Shown here in pieces: positions 1-5,274 of a DNA stretch of 5,274 bases. A program made the translations under genes and the position numbers. A model generated the notes under the pieces. It was not told the DNA's origin. It worked only from the letters and a program-made list of their open reading frames with translations, and did not search any database. Origin of the DNA: Gemmatimonadaceae bacterium (GTDB taxonomy: Bacteria > Gemmatimonadota > Gemmatimonadetes > Gemmatimonadales > Gemmatimonadaceae); the NCBI GenBank assembly GCA_019689955.1, contig JADGGM010000268.1, positions 1 to 5,274 of the forward strand. The letters run 5' to 3'. Within the stretch, counting starts at the first letter, position 1. Each line of letters starts with the position of its first letter.

Positions 1-3000
1 GTCTGCAGGAGCCCGTAGCTCGTCTCGCTCATCACCGCCACCGCCGCCTGCTCGGCGAACGGGGACGACGGGTCGCTCACCCCGGGCGAGAAGATCGTCG
101 CCGCTCCTGCTCCGCCGATCGTAAGATTCTCCTGGGTGAGCCCGTCCTGGTAGGAAAGGCCGGCGTTCACCGTGAGCGCACCGCGGAAGAAGGAGAGGGT
201 GGTGAAGAGGCTCGCCTCGTAGTTCGGCTCACTCGGCCCCATGTAGACCATGGTATCGCCGAGCTGCACCTCCGAACGGTCGATCACGCCGTCACCGTTG
301 ACATCGGCGTAGCCCAGGATCGGCTTGGCCCAGCGCCCGAAGAGCGGGTAGCCCGCCACCACGCGCGCAACGTCCGGCCCGAACGGGAGCACCCCCGCCC
401 CGAGCTCCGTCACCAGGTTGTGGTTCTGGCTCAGGTTCACGTTGGCGCTCCACGAGAGCGCATCGCCGCGGATGAGCTGCGCGGTCACGCCCAGCTCGAG
501 CCCCGTGTTCCGGATCGATCCGACGTTGCGGAGCATGTGGACGTTGCTCCCGTACACGGACGGCGGCACGGGGACGGACATGATCGCGTCGTAGCGCATC
601 TTGCGGTACGCGCTGAAGTCGATCGAGAGCCGGTCGCCGAACATGTCCGCGTCGAAGCCCCCTTCCCACTCGGACGAGCGCTCCGGCTTGAGCTGGCTGT
701 TGCCGATCGTCGAGACGTTGAGCGCGTTCTGGAAGCCCCCCCCCAGCCACGGGCGCGACAACGTGTAGAGCCGGAGCCGGTCGGCCGGCCCGGGCCACAC
801 GCCGGCGCGCCCGTACGCCGCGCGCACGCGGAAGACGTCGAAGATGTTCTTGAACGGGAAGAACGGCTCCTCGGAGAGGAGCCACGAGCCGCCGAGCTTC
901 GGGAACGCCGGCAGGTGCACGTTCGTCCCGAACGTGGAGCTCCCGTCGAGGCGGAGGCCGGTGGAGATGGTGAACCGCTTGTGCGTGAACGACGGCTCCA
1001 CGTACCACCCGAAGCTCGTCACGTCGCTCGCGGTCTGCGAGGCGAAGTCGATCTTGCCGGCGCCGTTGAGGGACGTCGTGCCCACGGCCAGGTCACTCAC
1101 TCCGGTGCTGATGATGGACTGCGACGTCCTGGAGTAGTTGGCGCCCGTCGCGAACTGGAGGTGGAAGCCCAGCGGAAGCGGCGCGGTGGCCGTGGCCCGC
1201 AGGTTCACGGTGCTCTGCACCGTGGTGCCGTGCCCGAGGTTCAGGTGCCCGGAGCTGTCGACCTCGATCATGCCGCGCGGGAGCAGGAGGTCGTCGTCGC
1301 GGCTGATCACGTTGATCCCGCCATCGGCGCTCGCGGTGAGCCAGGACTTCGGGCGCCAGGTGAGGTTCGCGGCGTTCGTGAAGTTCGTCGCGTCGTCCGT
1401 CGCGCGCTGGTAGAAGTCCGGAACGAGCTCGTCGGTCTGCGAGAGCACACTGCCGCTCACCCGATAGTACATCCCCGACGTGGGGTCGATGTACGTGGTC
1501 ATGAGCGTCGTGATCTGCTGCTCGAGCGTGGAGCGCTGCTGCTTCTCCCGGGTGAGCATGGTGGAGAGGGAGGCGTCGGCCTTGTCGCCGAGCTTGGCCG
1601 TAAGCCGGCTCGTCCCGCTCCAGCGGGTGAGCTGCTCCGGGCGCCGCATCCACTCGGGGGGCGCGGCGCCGCCGTGCTCCGTGGCGAAGCGCGCGGCCTC
1701 GACGTCGGGGAGCCGGGGGATCCCCGTCTCGTCGGTGTAGCTCCCGTTGAGCGCGTAGGTGAGCGCGGTGGTCCCGCCGGAGACGCCGGCGGTGATGTCC
1801 GTGTTCTGCCCGTGCCCGAGCACGGTGTACTTGTCGTCGTTGAGCGCCTGGAAGCGCACCACGCTGTCGGCGACGCAGCTGAAATCCGTGAGGGGGCAGA
1901 GCTCCGGGTTCGAGAGCCAGTCGTGCCCGAACCGGTAGGTCCCCATGGGGTATTGCCCGGGGATGTACGACATCCCACGCGTGGCGCTGAACGTCCATCG
2001 CGCCGGGCCCGCGCGCCCTTTCTTGGTGGTGATGACGATGACGCCGTTCGCAGCGTCGGGCCCGTAAAGCGTCGCCGCGCTCGGGCCCTTCATCACCTCG
2101 ATCGTCTCGATCGCGCTCGGGTCGATCTGGTCGAGCGGCGACGGGGTCGCGAGGCTCCTGCCGCTCCGGAAGAAGGCGCCGAGCTGGCCGCCGTTGCGCG
2201 CGGACGCGAGGTTCGCGCTCGTGGTATCGGATTGTGCCGCGTAGACGCGAACCCCGTCCACGATCACGATTGGATCGTTGGAGCGGAGCACGCTGCTCGC
2301 CCCGCGGAGCCGGAGCCGGCTGGGGTCCCCCGGCGCACCGCTCGTGTGCTGGATGGTGAGCCCCGGCACGCGCCCTTCGAGCAGGTCGGTCACGCTCGAG
2401 ATGGGTTGCGTCGCGACGATCGAGTCGACGTTCAGAATCGTGACGTCATTCGCCAGCTCGTAGCGCCGCCGCGGGCCGCTGGCGGTGGTCACCACGTCCT
2501 GGAGCCGCGTCATCCCCATCTTGAGGGCGAAGTCGACGCGGGTGTAGCCGGTGTCGGGGACCACGACCTGCTTCTCGGCCGGGGCGTAGCCCAGGAAGCG
2601 CACGGTGACGATGCGCAGCCCCGAGGGCACGGGACGGAGCAGCGCATAGCCCTGCTCCGTGGTCGTGGCCGTGAGCCGCGTGCCTCGGACGCCGACCACC
2701 GCCCCCGTGATCGGCTGCCCGCTCGTCGTGTCCACGACGTGCACCACCACCGCCGCGTGCCCGGTCGTGTCCACCGGGTTCACGGCCGACGTCTTCACCT
2801 CGTGTCGCCGCGCGAGGATGATCCGTCCATCCTCCTCGCGCACCTCGATGTCGGTCCCCGCGAGCACGGCCTCCAGCGCGGCGCGCACGGTCACGTCGCT
2901 GAGGTGCACGGAGATCCGGCGCTCCACGGGGACCACGCGCCCGCTGTAGGACAGGTTGATCCCCGACTGCGCGGCGATCTGCTGCAGCGCCGTCCCGAGC

Positions 3001-3194
3001 GGCGCGTTGGTGAGCGCGAGCGACACGTGCCGGCTTAGCGGCACCCGCGCGGCGCCGGTCGTGGCCGCCGTTTCGCCTCGCACCGGGTTCGGGGGCGCGG
3101 CCGACGCAGTCTGCGCGGCGACGCGCGCCGGTACCGAGGCCCAGACGAGAAGGAGGAGGCCAGCGAGCCTCGCCGCTGTCCTGCAATCTCTCAT
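1..3194 (-). CDS. SusC/RagA-family TonB-dependent outer-membrane receptor with N-terminal STN signalling domain (partial, C-terminus beyond window edge)
   Basis: This is an outer-membrane active transporter, powered by TonB, that also signals to the ECF/FecR pair upstream of it. The chosen ATG at 3194-3192 begins a typical signal peptide (basic start, GLLLLVWAS core, cleavage near ARVAA/QTA, about residue 27). Domains in order: STN domain about 57-130 (NAPLGTALQQIAAQSGINLS); carboxypeptidase-D-regulatory-like beta-sandwich about 147-226 (SGQPITGAVVGVRGT, FLGYAP); TonB-box-like LQDVVTTASG about 231-240; plug about 248-393 (LLEGRVPGLTIQ, RLRGASS, PIVIVDGVRV, IEVMKGPSAATLYG, ANGVIVITTKKG); then the barrel. 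Late barrel hallmarks include LKPERSSEWEGGFD (about 832) and YADVNGDGVID (about 962-972). It shows 1064 residues with no stop; family members of this architecture usually run on for perhaps 100-150 more. It starts 44 bases after the fecR-like stop, with at most a weak GGGA as ribosome site. The family is certain; the substrate is unknown. Confidence 0.96.
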   Translation of the reverse strand, partial: MRDCRTAARLAGLLLLVWASVPARVAAQTASAAPPNPVRGETAATTGAARVPLSRHVSLALTNAPLGTALQQIAAQSGINLSYSGRVVPVERRISVHLSDVTVRAALEAVLAGTDIEVREEDGRIILARRHEVKTSAVNPVDTTGHAAVVVHVVDTTSGQPITGAVVGVRGTRLTATTTEQGYALLRPVPSGLRIVTVRFLGYAPAEKQVVVPDTGYTRVDFALKMGMTRLQDVVTTASGPRRRYELANDVTILNVDSIVATQPISSVTDLLEGRVPGLTIQHTSGAPGDPSRLRLRGASSVLRSNDPIVIVDGVRVYAAQSDTTSANLASARNGGQLGAFFRSGRSLATPSPLDQIDPSAIETIEVMKGPSAATLYGPDAANGVIVITTKKGRAGPARWTFSATRGMSYIPGQYPMGTYRFGHDWLSNPELCPLTDFSCVADSVVRFQALNDDKYTVLGHGQNTDITAGVSGGTTALTYALNGSYTDETGIPRLPDVEAARFATEHGGAAPPEWMRRPEQLTRWSGTSRLTAKLGDKADASLSTMLTREKQQRSTLEQQITTLMTTYIDPTSGMYYRVSGSVLSQTDELVPDFYQRATDDATNFTNAANLTWRPKSWLTASADGGINVISRDDDLLLPRGMIEVDSSGHLNLGHGTTVQSTVNLRATATAPLPLGFHLQFATGANYSRTSQSIISTGVSDLAVGTTSLNGAGKIDFASQTASDVTSFGWYVEPSFTHKRFTISTGLRLDGSSTFGTNVHLPAFPKLGGSWLLSEEPFFPFKNIFDVFRVRAAYGRAGVWPGPADRLRLYTLSRPWLGGGFQNALNVSTIGNSQLKPERSSEWEGGFDADMFGDRLSIDFSAYRKMRYDAIMSVPVPPSVYGSNVHMLRNVGSIRNTGLELGVTAQLIRGDALSWSANVNLSQNHNLVTELGAGVLPFGPDVARVVAGYPLFGRWAKPILGYADVNGDGVIDRSEVQLGDTMVYMGPSEPNYEASLFTTLSFFRGALTVNAGLSYQDGLTQENLTIGGAGAATIFSPGVSDPSSPFAEQAAVAVMSETSYGLLQ

Positions 3195-3238
3195 GTGACG
3201 ATCCCAAGCGAAGGGTCGGAGAAAGGTGGCGCGCCGCC
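3195..3238 (-). other. Short spacer between fecR-like gene and receptor gene
   Basis: The 44 bases hold no terminator, so the receptor is probably co-transcribed. In the transcript, CGACCC (3218-3213) can pair with GGGATCG (3205-3199), with one bulged A, around a seven-base loop. This would cover the only Shine-Dalgarno-like GGGA ahead of the receptor ATG. The fold is short and may be chance in GC-rich DNA. Confidence 0.3.
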
Positions 3239-4261
3239 TCATCGCGGCGTGCCGAACGACACCGTGTCGCCGTGCCGGGTGAAGGGGACATCGAGCGACA
3301 CGGCCAGCGTCCGCAGTACCCGGTCGACCGGCTCGTTCCCGAACGACGCCGTCACCGGCGCGCTCGCGAGCGACGTGTCCGCGAGCACGATGTGCACGTC
3401 GTACCACCGCTCCACTTCCCGCACCACGGTCGACAGCGGGGTATCGACGAACACGAGCCGGCCCTGCATCCACGCGAGGTCGCGATCCATCGCGACGCCG
3501 TGCTCCACGCGCACCGACCCGTCCGGGACGAGCTGTGCCCGGTCGCCCGCGGCGAGCGTGACCCCGGCCGGGGTGCCGCGTGACGTCGCGCCGGGCGCGG
3601 CGCCGAACATCACGTGCCCTTCGGTCACCACGACCGTCACGTCGGAGTCCTCGGGGTACGCGCGCACGCCGAACTTGGTCCCCAGCACGCGTGTGAGCGC
3701 GCCGCGCGTATGGACGCGGAAGGGGCGCGTGCTGTCGTGCGCGATCTCGAAGTACGCCTGCCCGGTGAGCGTCACATCGCGCCCGCGGCCATCGAAGGTC
3801 CGCGGGGCATCGAGCACGCTCCCCGCCGCGAGGGTGACGCGGCTGCCGTCGGCGAGCCGGATGCTCGTGATGCGGCCGTTCGGCGCCTCGATCCGATCGT
3901 GCGGCACGCGCGCGAAGCGCCCGCCGTGGGCCGCATACCAGAGCGCTCCCGAGCCGAGGGCCAGCACGACCGCCGCCGCCAGGCGCGCGATGCGCCCCCA
4001 CGCCCCGCGCCGCGTGCGCGGCAGCGCACGCACCACGCGCGCCGATGCCGCGCGGCGCTCCCGCAGCTCGTCCCACATCCGGTCCACGTCCCACGGCTGC
4101 GGCAAACGCTGCGTCATGCGCCGGAGCGTGCGGAGCTGCTCCATCCGTCGCGCCCACGCGGCGTCGGTCGCCAGCATGCGGTCGACGTACGCGCGCTCCG
4201 CAGAATCGCACTCGCCGGCGGCGTAGCGGTCGAGGAGGAGGTCGTCAACGGGGTCGGACAT
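3239..4261 (-). CDS. FecR-family transmembrane anti-sigma factor / sigma regulator
   Basis: This 340-residue inner-membrane protein is expected to hold the neighbouring ECF sigma factor inactive, or to chaperone it, and to relay the signal from the receptor. The N-terminal cytoplasmic part (1-90) has the anti-sigma look (DDLLLDRYAAGE, then helices with Trp at 36, 57, 63 and 88). One membrane span lies at about 91-111 (IARLAAAVVLALGSGALWYA). The periplasmic FecR domain covers about 125-220, with the family signatures RITSIRLADGSRVTLAAGS, VTLTGQAYFEIAHD, PFRVHTRGALTRVLGTKFGV and VTEGHV. A DUF4974/STN-like domain closes it at about 267-336 (RLVFVDTPLSTVVREVERWY). The same frame is open to an ATG at 4330, which would add 23 residues. 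I prefer the ATG at 4261 because MSDPVDDLLLDRYAAGE is where family members usually begin and because the upstream ATG sits inside a hairpin loop. Neither start has a visible Shine-Dalgarno sequence. Confidence 0.94.
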   Translation of the reverse strand: MSDPVDDLLLDRYAAGECDSAERAYVDRMLATDAAWARRMEQLRTLRRMTQRLPQPWDVDRMWDELRERRAASARVVRALPRTRRGAWGRIARLAAAVVLALGSGALWYAAHGGRFARVPHDRIEAPNGRITSIRLADGSRVTLAAGSVLDAPRTFDGRGRDVTLTGQAYFEIAHDSTRPFRVHTRGALTRVLGTKFGVRAYPEDSDVTVVVTEGHVMFGAAPGATSRGTPAGVTLAAGDRAQLVPDGSVRVEHGVAMDRDLAWMQGRLVFVDTPLSTVVREVERWYDVHIVLADTSLASAPVTASFGNEPVDRVLRTLAVSLDVPFTRHGDTVSFGTPR

Positions 4262-4317
4262 CGGGCCGGTATACTCGAAGGAGGAGATGGTGTACGAGGA
4301 TGTGATGGAGGAGCGAG

Positions 4318-4342
4318 GGCCGGCCCCCATTCGGGGCGGGCC
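4318..4342 (-). promoter_or_regulatory. Imperfect GC hairpin in the sigma to fecR spacer
   Basis: Arms 4318-4327 and 4333-4342 pair at nine of ten positions (one G-G mismatch, 4322 with 4338) around the five-base loop 4328-4332. It begins just four bases after the sigma stop codon in the transcript. No U-run follows, so it is not a canonical intrinsic terminator. It could act as a transcript stabiliser, a processing site or a partial attenuator setting sigma to anti-sigma ratio. An in-frame ATG (4330-4328) lies across the loop and the loop-side end of the stem. The structure is seen; the function is inferred. Confidence 0.45.
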
Positions 4343-4345
4343 GCG

Positions 4346-4921
4346 TCAGGCGTCGTGTCCGAACAGCCGCTCGCGGAGCGTGCGCAGCGCCTGCGTGATC
4401 TGGTTCTCGACGGTCTTGACCGAGATCCCCAGGAGCTCGGCCACCTCGTCGTTGCGCAACCCGTCGCGCCACCGGAGGAGGAGCACCATGCGCCGCCGCT
4501 CCGGGAGGGCGTCGATCGCCGCCTGGAGCGCGGCTATCTGCTCGTCGTGCTCCAACTGCTCGTGCGCGGTCGGGGCGAGGTGCGCGGTGATATCGTGCGT
4601 CTGCTCGCGCGCGGTTTCCTCGAGCCACCGCTTGAACAGGGTATCGCGCCGCGCGACCTCGAGCGCGCGGTTGCGCGTGGCCCGGTAGAGGTACGCGCGC
4701 AGGTTCGTGTGCACGTCGAGCCGCTCGCGCCGCGCCCAGACGAGGAGGAAGACGTCGTGCACGACCTCCTTCGCGAGGTCGCGCGAGCGCGTGATGTGGA
4801 GGGCGAAGGTGCAGAGGGGCGCAGCGTACGCTCGGAACATTGCCTCGAACGCCCCCTCGTCCCCGGCGCGAAAGCGCGCGAAGAGCTCTGCGGAGCGTTC
4901 GATGGGATCGCTGCTGGACAC
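4346..4921 (-). CDS. ECF RNA polymerase sigma factor (sigma-70 family, FecI/RpoE-like of the Bacteroidota type)
   Basis: This is an alternative sigma factor that should direct RNA polymerase to the promoter of this receptor locus when the FecR partner signals. From the GTG at 4921 it is 191 residues, the normal size for an ECF factor. Region 2 covers about 12-92 (LFARFRAGDEGAFEAMFRAY, then DLAKEVVHDVFLLVWARRE and NLRAYLYRATRNRALEVARR). A short linker follows. Region 4 covers about 135-187, with ALPERRRMVLLLRWRDGL and the helix-turn-helix NDEVAELLGISVKTVENQI. The frame stays open upstream to an ATG at 5080, but the 53 extra residues are Arg/Pro/Ala/Gly-rich and unlike the family. The first credible start is therefore the GTG, just before SSSDPIERSAELFARF. 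No Shine-Dalgarno motif precedes it. The gene is first in the cluster and 84 bases upstream of the fecR-like gene, which places sensor and sigma factor in one probable transcript. Confidence 0.94.
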   Translation of the reverse strand: MSSSDPIERSAELFARFRAGDEGAFEAMFRAYAAPLCTFALHITRSRDLAKEVVHDVFLLVWARRERLDVHTNLRAYLYRATRNRALEVARRDTLFKRWLEETAREQTHDITAHLAPTAHEQLEHDEQIAALQAAIDALPERRRMVLLLRWRDGLRNDEVAELLGISVKTVENQITQALRTLRERLFGHDA

Positions 4922-4974
4922 GGGACGGCCGGTGGGAGGCGTGAGGGCGAGGAGGCGAGCCCCCGCCCCCGCGG

Positions 4975-4993
4975 CGCGAGGGGGGCCCTCGCG
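4975..4993 (-). promoter_or_regulatory. Perfect 8-bp hairpin in the probable sigma-gene leader
   Basis: CGCGAGGG (4975-4982) and CCCTCGCG (4986-4993) are exact reverse complements around a three-base loop. The hairpin lies 54-72 bases upstream of the preferred GTG start. On the coding strand it is followed by a G-rich stretch (GGGGGCGGGGG). If the leader is transcribed it would form a stable stem. It could equally be incidental to base composition. Confidence 0.3.
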
Positions 4994-5066
4994 ACGGTCG
5001 CGGCGGAGCGGGAGATCGCTCGGCGGACCCTGAACCGCATCCCCGGACAGCGCGAGCGACCCTCCA

Positions 5067-5095
5067 ATGTTAGGATGCATGCGTGAACGGGATCA
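5067..5095 (-). promoter_or_regulatory. Weak promoter candidate for the sigma/fecR/receptor operon
   Basis: On the minus strand TAACAT (5072-5067) resembles a -10 element in otherwise GC-rich DNA. The hexamer 17 bases upstream, TGATCC (5095-5090), is a poor -35 match. An A/T-containing patch here, about 150 bases ahead of the preferred GTG, would suit a promoter, and it overlaps the longer sigma frame from 5080, which argues against that start. Promoter consensus in this organism is unknown, so this is a guess. Confidence 0.18.
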
Positions 5096-5188
5096 GGGAA
5101 TGGTGGGCGTCGATGCGCGGGCGGGCACGGGCGAGGATCGAGGCGTCGAGAGGGCGCCTCATGATTCGGATGGACGAGAACGCGCCAG

Positions 5189-5203
5189 CCCCCATGAGGG
5201 GGG
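5189..5203. repeat. Small C5/G6 hairpin
   Basis: CCCCC (5189-5193) is separated by ATGA from a run of six G (5198-5203), giving a five-pair stem with a tetraloop. It is one of several homopolymer-based stems in this intergenic region. No function can be assigned. Confidence 0.25.
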
Positions 5204-5216
5204 ATGACGCAGGCCC

Positions 5217-5248
5217 CCCCGCGCTAAAAAACGTTTTTCCGCGCGGGG
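5217..5248. repeat. Inverted repeat with an internal A/T palindrome
   Basis: CCCCGCGC (5217-5224) and GCGCGGGG (5241-5248) are perfect reverse complements. Between them sits a second, self-complementary 12-mer AAAAACGTTTTT (5227-5238), so nearly the whole element folds as one long stem, with TA on one side and CC on the other as the only interruption. The T-run lies inside the stem rather than after it, so it does not fit a standard intrinsic terminator in either direction. It may be a protein-binding site or a bidirectional end-of-transcript structure. Confidence 0.45.
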
Positions 5249-5274
5249 CCGAGTAAGGGGGGGTAATGCGCCCC

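Larger units (their letters stand above)
4922..5274. other. Upstream region of the operon without a recognised gene
   Basis: These 353 bases hold no open frame that looks like a protein. The extension of the sigma frame to 5080 is low-complexity and lacks family similarity. The stretch is rich in homopolymer G and C runs (C7 at 5214-5220, G6 at 5198-5203, G7 at 5257-5263) and holds several hairpins listed separately. It most likely carries the operon promoter and leader, and perhaps the end of the preceding transcription unit. Confidence 0.55.

Noticed and set aside
1093..1998. Minus-strand open frame of 301 codons inside the receptor gene
   Set aside because: Out-of-frame shadow of the barrel-coding region; rich in His, Arg and Ala with no recognisable domain, whereas the receptor frame continues unbroken through it.
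420..3038. Plus-strand open frame of 872 codons opposite the receptor gene
   Set aside because: Its codons are exact reverse complements of the receptor codons. It is open because the receptor almost never uses TTA, CTA or TCA, as expected at high G+C; it ends where a CTA leucine codon (residue 53) occurs. The product is His/Arg/Glu/Val-rich without domain signatures.
2446..3291. Minus-strand open frame of 281 codons overlapping the receptor start and fecR end
   Set aside because: It is out of frame with both neighbours, whose family motifs are unmistakable, and it reads as Arg/Gly/Ala-rich low complexity.
4262..4330. Upstream ATG start for the FecR-like protein at 4330
   Set aside because: It would add 23 residues not typical of the family, lies in a hairpin loop and has no ribosome site. 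The ATG at 4261 matches the usual family N-terminus. It is kept as a possible alternative form only.
3614..5086. Plus-strand open frame of 490 codons opposite the sigma and fecR-like genes
   Set aside because: The sigma and FecR frames are in the same phase and this frame is their exact codon-aligned antisense, so rare TTA/CTA/TCA use explains its length. It spans two unrelated, well-identified genes and has no signatures of its own.
5217..5248. Intrinsic terminator
   Set aside because: The T-run is in the middle of the inverted repeat and not after a GC stem on either strand, so the canonical layout is missing.
1..5274. CRISPR array, tRNA/rRNA gene, insertion sequence or prophage piece
   Set aside because: No regularly spaced repeats, cloverleaf or rRNA-like segments, transposase or phage motifs are visible; coding sequence fills most of the window.

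Overview
The window is a GC-rich stretch (roughly two thirds or more G+C by eye) holding one minus-strand gene cluster that reads from high to low coordinates. It encodes an ECF sigma factor, a FecR-type membrane anti-sigma factor, and a SusC/RagA-family TonB-dependent outer-membrane receptor with an N-terminal STN signalling domain. The receptor runs off the left edge of the window. SusC-like receptors with FecR proteins carrying a DUF4974-like C-terminus are typical of Bacteroidota, but this base composition and protein style fit Gemmatimonadota better. That assignment is an inference from sequence style; no rRNA or other marker gene is present.

Layout from right to left: 5274-4922 is an upstream region without a convincing gene. 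It holds G/C-rich hairpins, an unusual A/T palindrome set in a GC stem, and a weak promoter candidate. 4921-4346 is the sigma factor. 4345-4262 is an intergenic spacer with a strong imperfect hairpin. 4261-3239 is the FecR-like regulator. 3238-3195 is a 44-base spacer. 3194-1 is the receptor: 1064 residues are visible and its C-terminal end lies outside the window.

The three proteins form a classical cell-surface signalling relay. The expected logic, from FecA/FecR/FecI and its relatives, is that substrate binding at the receptor plug and barrel is sensed by the periplasmic STN domain. The STN domain contacts the periplasmic C-terminal domain of the FecR protein, whose cytoplasmic end then releases or activates the sigma factor, which transcribes the receptor locus. 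A SusD-like lipoprotein would be expected just beyond the left edge, but it cannot be seen. The substrate cannot be deduced.

No wholly new system is evident. The points most worth a second look are the hairpin between the sigma and anti-sigma genes with an ATG in its loop, the A/T palindrome upstream of the operon, the absence of clear Shine-Dalgarno sequences at all three starts, the EF-hand-like loop and lone cysteine pair in the receptor, and the matching STN-like domains in the regulator and the receptor. Two very long plus-strand open frames are antisense shadows and were rejected.
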